Source of the DNA: Alkalibacillus aidingensis
Lineage (GTDB): Bacteria; Bacillota; Bacilli; Bacillales; Alkalibacillaceae
Reading direction: 5' to 3'
DNA length: 53,424 nucleotides
Assembly: GCF_014595945.1 (NCBI RefSeq)
Contig: NZ_JABXWU010000014.1
Span: forward strand, 1 to 53,424
This document shows, in pieces, positions 34,511 to 43,149 of the stretch. The notes beneath the pieces are model-generated. The model was given only the letters and a program-made list of their open reading frames with translations, was not told the DNA's origin and searched no databases. Every line of letters begins with the position of its first letter. Positions within the stretch are counted from its first letter, which is position 1. The position numbers and the translations under genes were made by a program.

Positions 34511-35473
34511 TTATGATAGTTCGTCTTCTAATGCCGCACGTGTATTCGGTCCGTAAATGCCATCAACTTCATGGGGGACATGCACTTCTTGAAATCGTCT
34601 GACTGCATCTTCTGTTTGTGGTCCATAAATTCCGTCAATTGGACCTGGCGAGAAATTAACGTCCTCCAATGCTTGCTGAATTTTTCTAACGGCTTCTCCT
34701 CGACTACCTTGTCGGTAAGTTCCCCTTGGTAATCCAGATTGGCCGGACATCTCTTCTTCTAATGCTGCACGTGTTTCAGGTCCAACGATTCCATCGACTT
34801 GGATATCGGCACGGTTTTGAAAGTTTCTCACAGCTTCTTCCGTCTCTTGACCAAAGATTCCATCAGCTCCATAGCTTGGTAGGCTCTCGCCAACCTCCAT
34901 TAAATCATTCTGCAACTCTTCTACTTCTGGACCTGAATCACCTCTTCTTAACAAATCGTCTCCTGAATCATCTGAGCTACCTGACTCATCGGAATCACTG
35001 GAACCTTCTGAATCTGATTCTTCTGATTCACCATCTAGACGGCTGCGCACTTGATCCATATCAGTTCCAGGGCACCCTGTACTTGTTCCACTAAACTCGT
35101 TATGCCCTAGTAAATCACTTGTGCTTAGGCCAAATCGATCTAAATTATACTCAGCACGCTCATCAAACACATGCTCTTGTTCCTCGGTAAAATCTCCATT
35201 ACCTACTACACAAATATGATACGTCGTGCTATTATGATTGGCCACTCCATTCGTAATCACATCATGGTCATAGCACAGCTGAACAGTCCCATCACGTAAA
35301 ATAATCTCATGATAACCACCTGTTTCCCAGCCACGTTGCTCACGCCAATACTCCTCAAATGTCCAAACATCTCCACCATTTGATGCACTATGGTGTCTTG
35401 CAATGTGGTGAATCTCAGAACGCTTACGGTCTCCACCCATTGTTTGACCTCTTAAATCCTCTATTTCAGGCAC
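34511..35473 (-). CDS. N-acetylmuramoyl-L-alanine amidase with two PG-binding domains
   Basis: 320 aa. An Amidase_2/PGRP domain (residues about 15-150: HHIARHHSASNGGD, ETGGYHEIILRDGT, LLGHNEFSGTSTGCPG) has the zinc His residues and the final Cys. A Ser/Asp/Glu-rich linker and two PG_binding_1 domains follow (VDGIVGPETRAALEEE and VDGIYGPNTRAALEDE). No signal peptide is visible, as in phage endolysins and some mother-cell enzymes, yet no phage genes surround it. It starts at GTG with GGAGGG 7 nt upstream. Confidence 0.88.
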   Translation of the reverse strand: MPEIEDLRGQTMGGDRKRSEIHHIARHHSASNGGDVWTFEEYWREQRGWETGGYHEIILRDGTVQLCYDHDVITNGVANHNSTTYHICVVGNGDFTEEQEHVFDERAEYNLDRFGLSTSDLLGHNEFSGTSTGCPGTDMDQVRSRLDGESEESDSEGSSDSDESGSSDDSGDDLLRRGDSGPEVEELQNDLMEVGESLPSYGADGIFGQETEEAVRNFQNRADIQVDGIVGPETRAALEEEMSGQSGLPRGTYRQGSRGEAVRKIQQALEDVNFSPGPIDGIYGPQTEDAVRRFQEVHVPHEVDGIYGPNTRAALEDELS

Positions 35474-35504
35474 TTATATCCCTCCTGTCGGTTCAAACAT
35501 GGAC

Positions 35505-35553
35505 ACAAAAAAAACTTTACCATGGTGATCTAAACATTAAACACCAAGGTAAA
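35505..35553 (-). terminator. Terminator of floT
   Basis: On the minus strand TTTTACCTTGGTG and CACCATGGTAAAG pair around about 14 nt and are followed by eight T. It lies about 110 bp beyond the floT stop. Confidence 0.8.
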
Positions 35554-35664
35554 AGGAGAATTCATATATATAAAATTCATTTATTTAAAATAAGTGCCAT
35601 ACTAACGACCTAAATTACAAGATTTTGATTCATTAGTAACAGCCAATCTTGACGTAATTCTGCC

Positions 35665-37215
35665 TTAATCATGATTAAAAGATTCTGAGGAACTATCATC
35701 TTCACTTTTTCCGGCAGACCCTTCTAACTCCACTTCTTTAGACTCATCACTCGACTTTTGCTGTTCGGATTTCACGACTGTATGTGTATTTCCTCGATTA
35801 ACCAAATCCGTTAGTAACTGATTGACATCAAGCCCCGTTAATTCTTTTAATGGTTCTTGAATCTGGGTCATCGTATTAGTAATTGATTGACCATAAGACG
35901 AAACACCATTTCCTCCTCCTGTATCAATCACCTTAACCGACTCAATGTTAGATAACGGCTTCGAAATCTCCTTCGCATACTCAGGTAACATGTCAATTAA
36001 TTTCTCAACAATAACGACCTCACCATGCTTGGAAATCGCTTCAGCTAACAAACGTTTTGCCTCTGCTTCTGCCTCACCTTTTTTACGTATCACTTCCGCA
36101 TCAGCTAGCCCTTCTTCACGCTTAATACGCGCTTTTGTTTCTCCGTCAATTTGTGAACGGCGCGCCTCAGCTTCAGCCTGCTTCGTTACCTCGTAATATT
36201 CAGCGTCAGCTTTTGCCCGACGTACTTTCGCTTCCTCTTCTTCTAATTTAACTAAACGCTCTCGTTCTAAATGCTGTAATCGAAGCTGTTCTTCTTTCTT
36301 CTGAGCATGTAATTTCAGCTCTTGTTCCTGCACTTCCTTATCTAAACGGGCCTTCTCTAACTGATAAGACTGTTCAGACTTCGCACGGGCTCGCTCTGTT
36401 TCTTCTTTAATCGCAGCGTCTTTTAAATCTTTTTGTTTCTTCGCTTCAGCAATGTCGGACTGGCGTTCAAACTCTTCTTCCTTCGCCTCTTGATCATTAG
36501 TCGCTCGGTGAATCCGTGTTTCTTTATCAGCATCTGATTCCGCTAACTCAGCTTTTTTACGAATCTGAGCAATTCGAGGCTTCCCTAAGTTTTCTAAATA
36601 ACCATTCTCAGGATCTGCATCACGCAAATCTTGCAGCCCTAATGAGGTGATTTTAAAACCCATCTCATCTAACTGTTGTTGCGCGACTTTGGTTACTTGA
36701 CGGTTAAACTCCTCTCGATCCTCGTTAATGCCTTCAACCGTCATCTTCGATAGGATCGCTCGTAAATTCGCATTCAGCACCTCAGAAATCTCATCTTGAA
36801 TTTCTTTAGGTTTTTTCCCTAAAAATTGTTCTGCATAGATCGCGATCCCTCTAAGCGTATCAGCTACCTTAACCATCGCTACTGCATCAGCAATAATCGG
36901 TACGCCCCCATTGGTGTATACTCTTGGGGTCGTAATTTTTAACTGGAAGGCCGTCAAATCTACAGGTGTCGCCGTCTGGTGCATTCTAAGAAGATGACCA
37001 CCCCCGCGAATAATCTTCATTGACCGCCCCTCTTCATCAGTAAAAATATTCGTCTCTTTCGCTGGATTACCTAGACGAGGACCGGCAATAATTAATGCTT
37101 CATTAGATTTCGCTGTTTTATAGCGAAACTTCATCCACACCCACCAAATGATCGCAAATATAATCGCCACAACTAAGAGTGGAATGAGAATCGCCAAAAA
37201 ACCTAATACCTTCAT
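35665..37215 (-). CDS. floT: Flotillin
   Basis: 516 aa, a membrane scaffold of ordered microdomains in Bacillus. An N-terminal hydrophobic anchor (FLAILIPLLVVAIIFAIIWW) is followed by the SPFH/PHB domain (VDLTAFQLKITTPRVYT, PIIADAVAMVKVADT), then a long Ala/Glu-rich coiled coil (about 220-400) and a Ser/Glu-rich tail. It is like B. subtilis FloT (YuaG) in length and order. The start is the ATG at 37215 behind TTTGGGGGGA; the frame begins with a TTG five codons earlier inside that RBS. No NfeD-like gene (YuaF) is adjacent. Confidence 0.92.
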   Translation of the reverse strand: MKVLGFLAILIPLLVVAIIFAIIWWVWMKFRYKTAKSNEALIIAGPRLGNPAKETNIFTDEEGRSMKIIRGGGHLLRMHQTATPVDLTAFQLKITTPRVYTNGGVPIIADAVAMVKVADTLRGIAIYAEQFLGKKPKEIQDEISEVLNANLRAILSKMTVEGINEDREEFNRQVTKVAQQQLDEMGFKITSLGLQDLRDADPENGYLENLGKPRIAQIRKKAELAESDADKETRIHRATNDQEAKEEEFERQSDIAEAKKQKDLKDAAIKEETERARAKSEQSYQLEKARLDKEVQEQELKLHAQKKEEQLRLQHLERERLVKLEEEEAKVRRAKADAEYYEVTKQAEAEARRSQIDGETKARIKREEGLADAEVIRKKGEAEAEAKRLLAEAISKHGEVVIVEKLIDMLPEYAKEISKPLSNIESVKVIDTGGGNGVSSYGQSITNTMTQIQEPLKELTGLDVNQLLTDLVNRGNTHTVVKSEQQKSSDESKEVELEGSAGKSEDDSSSESFNHD

Positions 37216-37337
37216 AACATATCCCCCCAAACTAAAGTCATATAGAAAAGGTAACCTTAATTGATAATATTACCCATTAAAAGATTCACCTTATAAAGAC
37301 TATTTATTATTGGAAGAAAATATGTTTTTTACGAAGG

Positions 37338-38012
37338 TTAATGGTTTTCCTTTTGGCTTAAGTGGTAGTCTTGAAAAGCTTTTGTTGCGACTAATGATGT
37401 CATTAATATTAGTTCAAGAAAATTTTCATAAGCACCTGTTTCCACTGGGCGATCAACCAACATCCCAATCGTCATTATAAAAACACCGATAAAATACCAA
37501 AACCAAGTTTGTAGACGGCCAACAATAATCGAAGCAATTAACAAACTAACCGTCACCACCATGATCATCACAGGCATCTCACCAGACTCCTGGACTCTGT
37601 CATAAGTCAACACTCCCATATGCCAATTCGGCTCTAACGATAACACCCAAACTTCAGTCATAAGCTCTACGATAATTAAGGCCATCGTCAGAAAAACAAT
37701 AGCTAATTGATAACCCGGCTTCTTAGCCCAGAGCACCCCTACTCTTTCAACTGTATCCCAAGCAAACAACACTAACAAAGGCGTGATAAACGCATGCAGC
37801 CAATATCTCATTTCATTTAACGTCTCTAAAAGGTCACCTTCTCCAATATACTTACCAAAAGCCTGAATCCCGTTATCATATACCAACGCCAAAATGACTA
37901 ACAACAGTACATTCGAAGTGACTAACCAACCATGACGATAAGCCAATCCCAAACTAAATAACAACAAACAAAGATAAAAAATCGTCATTAAAAAGAAAAA
38001 TATCGTATCCAT
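37338..38012 (-). CDS. Integral membrane protein, unknown
   Basis: 224 aa with about seven hydrophobic segments (for example FFLMTIFYLCLLLFSLGLAY, VTSNVLLLVILALV, MIMVVTVSLLIASIIV). Two acidic loops are visible. I do not recognise the family. AAAGGGCG lies 7 nt before the ATG. It lies 122 bp upstream of floT on the same strand, with no clear terminator between, so joint transcription is possible. Confidence 0.6.
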   Translation of the reverse strand: MDTIFFFLMTIFYLCLLLFSLGLAYRHGWLVTSNVLLLVILALVYDNGIQAFGKYIGEGDLLETLNEMRYWLHAFITPLLVLFAWDTVERVGVLWAKKPGYQLAIVFLTMALIIVELMTEVWVLSLEPNWHMGVLTYDRVQESGEMPVMIMVVTVSLLIASIIVGRLQTWFWYFIGVFIMTIGMLVDRPVETGAYENFLELILMTSLVATKAFQDYHLSQKENH

Positions 38013-38251
38013 AAAAAACGCCCTTTTTACTTTGATTGGTCTTGCAAATTCCTACACTGTAATATGCCCAGAATGATTAAGATGAAATCAAACTTCCATT
38101 ACTGACGATTTTTAATCCAACCAGACATGACACACTCCTCCTTTAAATCCTACATTCATTTCTATAATCGGAACAAAGACGGAAAAAGGGGTTAATTTAA
38201 TCAAACTTTTTGGTTACTTATAGAAAATAATAAAGAGATCATTTAAAATGA

Positions 38252-38405
38252 GATCAAGGGAAAAATTGGCAATACCCACTATACTTCAATCAACAGAAGA
38301 TGTGTGAAAAGACCTGCAAATCAATCATTTAGAAATGGAGAATTTCTTTGGCATGATCAAACAGAAAATGTATGATAGAAAAGTTTACTCCGAAAAAACT
38401 CTAAC
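38252..38405 (+). pseudogene. Remnant of an IS3-family transposase (OrfB)
   Basis: Two in-frame pieces of the DDE integrase domain survive. DQGKNWQYPLYFNQQ corresponds to the HSDQGWQY region with the second catalytic Asp, and after a stop and frame change MENFFGMIKQKMYDRKVYS corresponds to the region with the catalytic Glu. The rest is gone and neither end of the element can be found. The other part of this 478-bp gap shows no gene. Confidence 0.75.
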
Positions 38406-38490
38406 TTCTCAGGGTTACATAGGGGTTTGCCACTCAAATTATTTTTAATTGATGATAGAGATAAAGTTATAAAACGAGAGGGTGACCGTT

Positions 38491-39075
38491 TTGAAGTCAG
38501 AACATATTAAAAAAGGGTTAATCTGGGGGCTTATTGTATGTCTGGGAATAAGTTTGATTGTTAATTATAACTATTATCAGAAGCTACAAACTGAAGAAAC
38601 ATATTTCAATAATTATCTCGCTGATTTTTATAGTGAATTAAATAACGTTCAAAACAATCTCCAATATATTCTTGAAGAGGAACCTGTTGACTATGAGCTA
38701 CAAAAATATATGATGGCTGTTAGTAGCCACCTTGTTATTATTGAACATTTACTCGAAAGTACTCCATCTTACTTGAGCGACATTGACCATACCCAGAATG
38801 AATTTAAGGCCATTAATGCTCTAATACGCTACGGAGACTCAGAAGAGGAAGTTGATGCATTCTTAGAGGATGGAGTAATAGACGAAAATGAAGATGGCTT
38901 CCTAAATGATGTTGAAGAACAACTCTTACAACCACTAATTAATCAGTTAGAATCTAATGAAGGCCATTTACGAAATGATATTAGTGTGGATAAATTTAAT
39001 CAAATGACAAAAGAGTTAGTCCACGATCCATTCATGGATGATCTTTACTATCAACTCTTAAATGATTGGTTCTAG
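38491..39075 (+). CDS. Membrane-anchored protein, unknown
   Basis: 194 aa. One N-terminal membrane helix (GLIWGLIVCLGISLIVNYNYY, about 8-28) is followed by a helical, acidic extracellular part with Asn/Gln-rich segments and an EF-hand-like stretch DENEDGFLNDVEE near residue 130; calcium binding is only a guess. I choose the TTG at 38491 because GAGAGGGTG lies 7 nt before it; the GTG three codons earlier lies in that RBS. It is a single gene after an IS3 remnant. Confidence 0.6.
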   Translation: MKSEHIKKGLIWGLIVCLGISLIVNYNYYQKLQTEETYFNNYLADFYSELNNVQNNLQYILEEEPVDYELQKYMMAVSSHLVIIEHLLESTPSYLSDIDHTQNEFKAINALIRYGDSEEEVDAFLEDGVIDENEDGFLNDVEEQLLQPLINQLESNEGHLRNDISVDKFNQMTKELVHDPFMDDLYYQLLNDWF

Positions 39076-39159
39076 TAAAATTAGCTTATTTCAGAACAAT
39101 AAGTCTAAAAGTAGATCGATTCCATCAATCGCTTTATTTTCGGATTGCTTTATTGTCTT

Positions 39160-39196
39160 AAGGTGCTAAAAGCCGTCTAAGCTCTTAGCACCTTTT
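39160..39196. terminator. Bidirectional terminator
   Basis: AAGGTGCTAA pairs with TTAGCACCTT around a 15-nt loop between two convergent genes, with TTTT on the plus side. Confidence 0.82.
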
Positions 39197-39198
39197 CA

Positions 39199-40182
39199 TT
39201 ATTCATACTCTTTTTCAAATGTTTTCGTACTTCTCACTGTATCAATGTGGCGTACTTTCTGCTCGATTTGTTCACGTTGATTTTCTAAAAACGGTGGCAA
39301 TGCTAACTTTTCACCGAGTGTCTCATAAGGCTCATCACCCATAAAGCCTGGTCCATCTGTTGCTAATTCAAACAGGATTTGTGGGGCAACTCGTGCGTAT
39401 AAGGATTGGAAATAGAAGCGATCAACTAATCCTGAATTAGGTAGATTGATTTGGCTATACCAGTCATGCCATTCTTTAAGTTCTGCTTCGTCTTCTACGC
39501 GAAAAGCAGCATGATGCACGGTTCCATACCCTTGACGCGCTTGTGGTAAAAGCTTATTATGTTCAACAATCACTTGAGCTCCGTTTCCACCTTCACCCAC
39601 TTCATATAAATACATAGACCCTTCAGAGCCAACTTCTCTAAACGAGTAAACCTTCTCTAAAATCTTTTTCATATGATCTAAATCCGAAATGCGAATGTGT
39701 AGTGGCCCTAAGCCAGTGATCGCATATTCTAACGGAATAGGTCCGTCCTGCCATGGTATTCCTGGTGCCACTCCTTTGTCATGTTCATCCGATACAAGCA
39801 TATACTGTTGGTCGTCAAAATCAGCAAACGGCAATACTTTTTTTCCAAATTGCTCTTGAATACCCTGATGTTTGACTTCTAAGCGATCAAAGCGTTTCAC
39901 CCAATAATCTAACGCTGCATCACTAGGTACGCGAAAGCCAGAGCGATAGATTTCATTCGTTCCGTGCTGACCTTTAGGGATACCTGGAAAGTCAAAAAAC
40001 GTCATGTCAGTTCCAGCATTCCCTTTGTCATCGGCGAAAAATAAATGATACGTCTGAATATCGTCTTGGTTAACAGTCTTTTTTACTAGACGCATGCCTA
40101 ATGTGTATGTGAAAAACTCATAATTCTTCTCTGCGCTACTTGTGATGGCGGTGATGTGGTGCAATCCTTTTAAAAGCTTCAT
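39199..40182 (-). CDS. Ring-cleaving dioxygenase of the VOC family (MhqO/YkcA-like)
   Basis: 327 aa with two glyoxalase-fold (VOC) halves. LLKGLHHITAITS supplies the first metal His, GYGTVHHAAFRVED a second, and LYARVAPQILFELATDGPGF the Glu. Relatives in Bacillus (MhqO, YkcA) open quinone or catechol rings in aromatic stress. I use the ATG at 40182 with TTGGAGG upstream; the frame runs 11 codons further. It is divergent from the SDR gene. Confidence 0.85.
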   Translation of the reverse strand: MKLLKGLHHITAITSSAEKNYEFFTYTLGMRLVKKTVNQDDIQTYHLFFADDKGNAGTDMTFFDFPGIPKGQHGTNEIYRSGFRVPSDAALDYWVKRFDRLEVKHQGIQEQFGKKVLPFADFDDQQYMLVSDEHDKGVAPGIPWQDGPIPLEYAITGLGPLHIRISDLDHMKKILEKVYSFREVGSEGSMYLYEVGEGGNGAQVIVEHNKLLPQARQGYGTVHHAAFRVEDEAELKEWHDWYSQINLPNSGLVDRFYFQSLYARVAPQILFELATDGPGFMGDEPYETLGEKLALPPFLENQREQIEQKVRHIDTVRSTKTFEKEYE

Positions 40183-40353
40183 GTCCGAACCTCCAAGCAA
40201 TAGATTTTGAATCAACTCAAGTATAACAAAATTTCCCCTCGTTCACGTCAGTTATGCTTGTTCAACATTCACAAGATTTCAAGCACGATCTTTGATTATC
40301 CCATTCGAAAACAATTAAACTTAAAGGTAACCCAATTTGAAAGGATGTTGAGA

Positions 40354-41076
40354 ATGGGACAGGATATTAAGGGGAAAATTGCTTACATAACAGGTGCCGG
40401 TTCTGGGATTGGTCGCGCAACAGCATTAGAACTAGCTAAAGAAGGCGTACACCTTGGCCTGCTAGCTCGTACGGAAAGTAAACTTGAAAAAGTTGCAGAA
40501 GAAGTTAAAGCTCTCGGGGTCAAAGCTGAAATTGCCCCAGTTGATATTGCCGATTTAGATGGGGTCAATCAATCGATTGATCAGTTGCGATCCAAACTGG
40601 GGAGAGCCGATATTTTAATTAATAACGCAGGGGTCGGTTCAAAAGGGAAATTTCATGAGACTGATCCTGAAGAATGGAAACGGCCATTTGAGGTCAATGT
40701 CTTTGGAACTTACCACGTGACACGCGAGGTCTTACCCGATTTGATTGATAAAAATCAAGGGGATATCATCAACATTTCATCGAGTAGTGGATTAAAAGGA
40801 ACACCAGAATCATCCGCTTACTGCGCGTCAAAATTTGCTTTACAAGGAATGACAGAATCACTCATGCAAGAGGTACGTCCACACAACATTCGCGTCTTCA
40901 CGATGAATCCAAGCTTAGTTGCGACTGAACTCGTGTTTGGTGATCAATTGGAAGAGAGAAATGAAGATAAATTCATGCAGCCAGAAGACCTCGCCGAGTA
41001 TATCGTCGCCCAGCTTAAACTCCACCCAAGGATCTTTATTAAACAATCACTTCAATGGGCAACCAACCCATTTTAA
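40354..41076 (+). CDS. Short-chain dehydrogenase/reductase
   Basis: A classical SDR of 240 aa. IAYITGAGSGIGRATALELAK is the TGxxxGxG cofactor motif, LINNAGVG the NNAG motif, and the catalytic Ser-Tyr-Lys lies in ISSSSGLKGTPESSAYCASK. FabG-like; the substrate is unknown. I place the start at the ATG at 40354 because AAAGGATG precedes it and the glycine motif then falls at the usual distance; the upstream 49 codons overlap the divergent promoter region. Confidence 0.88.
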   Translation: MGQDIKGKIAYITGAGSGIGRATALELAKEGVHLGLLARTESKLEKVAEEVKALGVKAEIAPVDIADLDGVNQSIDQLRSKLGRADILINNAGVGSKGKFHETDPEEWKRPFEVNVFGTYHVTREVLPDLIDKNQGDIINISSSSGLKGTPESSAYCASKFALQGMTESLMQEVRPHNIRVFTMNPSLVATELVFGDQLEERNEDKFMQPEDLAEYIVAQLKLHPRIFIKQSLQWATNPF

Positions 41077-41086
41077 ACTTAGAAAT

Positions 41087-41122
41087 CGCCATGCTCGATC
41101 AAACCTAGCATGGCGTTTTTTT
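41087..41122 (+). terminator. Terminator of the SDR gene
   Basis: CGCCATGCT pairs with AGCATGGCG around an 11-nt loop and is followed by seven T. The tandem array begins directly after the T-run. Confidence 0.9.
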
Positions 41123-41345
41123 ATTCCACAATAAATGGTGCTATTCAGCAATAATACGTTCGTATTCATGACTAATTCGTTGGGATTCATTATTTAAGAA
41201 CCGTGATTCAGCATTAATCAGGCTGAATTCATTAATTAACCTCGCTATTTATCAATAAAATCCACGATTCATCAATAAATCTCGCTATTCATCAATAAAC
41301 CTTTCCAGCCATTAATAACCCCCCCGACTCCATAAAGAACCACTT
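41123..41345. repeat. 20-21 bp degenerate tandem array, about eleven units
   Basis: Successive units start at about 41123, 41143, 41164, 41185, 41206, 41227, 41247, 41267, 41287, 41307 and 41327. Most have a conserved left part ATTCAtcAATAA and a variable right part (for example ATCTCGCT, CCTTTCC, TACGTTCGT). The left units are 21 bp, the right ones 20 bp. It fills the gap between the convergent SDR and alpha/beta hydrolase genes. There are no spacers of the CRISPR kind and no coding potential. Confidence 0.85.
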
Positions 41346-41361
41346 ATTTACCCACTTCGCA

Positions 41362-42225
41362 TCATTCAAACTCCTTTAAAAACGCCACCTGCTCTTGGTC
41401 GACTTCTACGCCTTTTTTCCCAATCCAAATACCGTGACCCCAACAGTCCAACGTTACCAACTTGGAATTTTCAATATGCTGTTGTGAGTGTTCAGCATGG
41501 GCGAAAGAAACGGCGTTATCATATATGCTGTGGAGAATTAAAGTTGGACAAGACACCTTCTCTAAATCCGATACTTTTAAGGTTTCAGCCAATTCAATAT
41601 CAATCATAAATCCGTGGCCGGCATTAAAATGTTTAATCACATCCCGTAACTGATCCAATCCATCATCAGATACTTCTTCCATTACCTGTTCATAGGAAAG
41701 CGTACTTAAGATTGGTAAGGCACGCTTGAAAATTTTATCTGGAAAGCGTTCACTCAAGTAGTTGACCGTTTTCCATGTTGCATCTCCCGTTGAGGGTCTA
41801 AACAACACCTGTGAGACACGATATAAGAGGTCACTTGAAGATAACCAGTGCTTGGAGACTGCTGCTTGTAACGACAATGATTTAAAACGGTCCGGGTAGT
41901 GAGAAGCCAAATAAATCCCACTCGGTCCCCCAGCTGAAATCGCGATTAGATGAACTTTATCTAGTCCCAGATTATTTAGTAATTCCACATAGTAACGGCA
42001 TGCTTCAGATAAACTTACACCAATCTCTTTTGCCGTCCCTCCGTAACCGGCGCGAGAAGGCGTGATAATGGTATACCCGGCATCAACCAAAGCTTGATAA
42101 CCAAACTCCTCATAACAATTTGAATGGCCGCCGTGCATCACTAAAATCTCTGGCCCCGGACCATCAATCACCGAGTATTCTAATGTTTTACCCTCAAAAG
42201 TAAACCTTTCCACGCGACGCTTCAT
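41362..42225 (-). CDS. Alpha/beta hydrolase
   Basis: 287 aa from the ATG at 42225 (MKRRVERFTFEG; AAAAGGG about 12 nt upstream). ILVMHGGHSNCYEEFGY is the oxyanion His-Gly region, LIAISAGGPSGIYLA the nucleophile elbow (Ser), and the C-terminal DCWGHGIWIGKKG has the catalytic His; LILHSIYDNAVSF carries the acid. There is no signal peptide. The substrate is unknown; similar proteins are often called esterases or proline iminopeptidase-like hydrolases. Confidence 0.85.
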   Translation of the reverse strand: MKRRVERFTFEGKTLEYSVIDGPGPEILVMHGGHSNCYEEFGYQALVDAGYTIITPSRAGYGGTAKEIGVSLSEACRYYVELLNNLGLDKVHLIAISAGGPSGIYLASHYPDRFKSLSLQAAVSKHWLSSSDLLYRVSQVLFRPSTGDATWKTVNYLSERFPDKIFKRALPILSTLSYEQVMEEVSDDGLDQLRDVIKHFNAGHGFMIDIELAETLKVSDLEKVSCPTLILHSIYDNAVSFAHAEHSQQHIENSKLVTLDCWGHGIWIGKKGVEVDQEQVAFLKEFE

Positions 42226-42361
42226 AAAACATCTCATCCCTTTTATTTCTTTAGTATGGAAAGCCGTCTTAAAATGAATCACACCCTCATAGCTTGATTC
42301 ATTACTCTTGAATTAGTCTCCCTAATACGATTATAATCATTAAACATTTCCCAGCAAAGAC

Positions 42362-42402
42362 AAAAACACCCGTATCGAATGAACACTTTTCCGACACAGG
42401 CG
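42362..42402 (-). terminator. Terminator of the VanZ gene
   Basis: On the minus strand CGCCTGTGTCG pairs over all 11 positions, three of them G-U, with CGATACGGGTG around a 14-nt loop and is followed by TTTTTG. It lies 6 bp beyond the VanZ stop. Confidence 0.82.
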
Positions 42403-42407
42403 CTTAC

Positions 42408-42854
42408 TTACTCCATTATTCTTTTAACAATTCTAATCGATAGAAAGCCAACCATTGCACCAATTATGTGTAAAATAATTTGATCAACACTAAATAATCC
42501 GATTCCCATTAATACTTGAATAATCTCTATAGGTAAGCTTAGACTGGCTGCGATCATGATCACTTGCCTCAACTGCTTTACTTGTGATAACAAAAGTGGT
42601 AACAACATCCCTAACGGCATAAACAATAAAATGTCTCCAAATATATAACTCGACCAGACCGCAAAAGGATAATGATCTATATTTAATAGGTAAGTTACGA
42701 TCGTTTCAAAAGGAATTAAGTTGTGTGACGCCCCCGTATAAGTCATATTTAACCCTTCATTTATAGAAATAAAACTTGCATTTAGTAATACGACCGAAAA
42801 TGAAATGAATGCAAATATGACTAAATGGTTTGTCCTAATTTTAACTTTATCCAT
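42408..42854 (-). CDS. VanZ family membrane protein
   Basis: 148 aa with four hydrophobic segments. FGDILLFMPLGMLLPLL and SLPIEIIQVLMGIGLFSVDQIILHIIGA match the VanZ-like family (N-x2-LF-x-P-G and the polar SVDDII-like motif). Members have been linked to glycopeptide tolerance and membrane stress, but for most the function is unknown. GGGGGGC precedes the ATG. Confidence 0.85.
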   Translation of the reverse strand: MDKVKIRTNHLVIFAFISFSVVLLNASFISINEGLNMTYTGASHNLIPFETIVTYLLNIDHYPFAVWSSYIFGDILLFMPLGMLLPLLLSQVKQLRQVIMIAASLSLPIEIIQVLMGIGLFSVDQIILHIIGAMVGFLSIRIVKRIME

Positions 42855-42896
42855 ATAATGCCCCCCATACTAAGAGGTATGTCCAAATTCAGCTGA

Positions 42897-43133
42897 TTAT
42901 TCCTGTTCTCCCTTTAACCATGCTAAAATTTTCTCCAAATCTTCACGTTCTTCAGCAATCAAACGCTCAACAATCGATTCATCTGCATGTTGAAGTTCGG
43001 CACTTCCAGGGTTCCCCGCTTCTAGTTTCAGTAAATATAATAACAAGGCGTCTAAAGAACGGTCATCACTTGGTTCTCTTAAATGTTGTTCAACCAAACG
43101 TTTTAATAAATGATCCTGTTGTTGATCAGACAT
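42897..43133 (-). CDS. Small acidic protein, unknown
   Basis: 78 aa (MSDQQQDHLLKRLVEQHLRE onward), mostly helical and acidic, soluble. The start is the ATG at 43133 behind AAAAGGGG; the frame is open 31 codons further upstream across the end of the preceding gene. The two genes are separated by 16 bp and should be co-transcribed. I do not recognise a family. Confidence 0.6.
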   Translation of the reverse strand: MSDQQQDHLLKRLVEQHLREPSDDRSLDALLLYLLKLEAGNPGSAELQHADESIVERLIAEEREDLEKILAWLKGEQE

Positions 43134-43149
43134 CGCTCTACCCCTTTTC

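Noticed and set aside
41123-41345. CRISPR array
   Set aside because: Units are 20-21 bp with no separate unique spacers, the conserved part is too short and degenerate, and there are no cas genes in the window.
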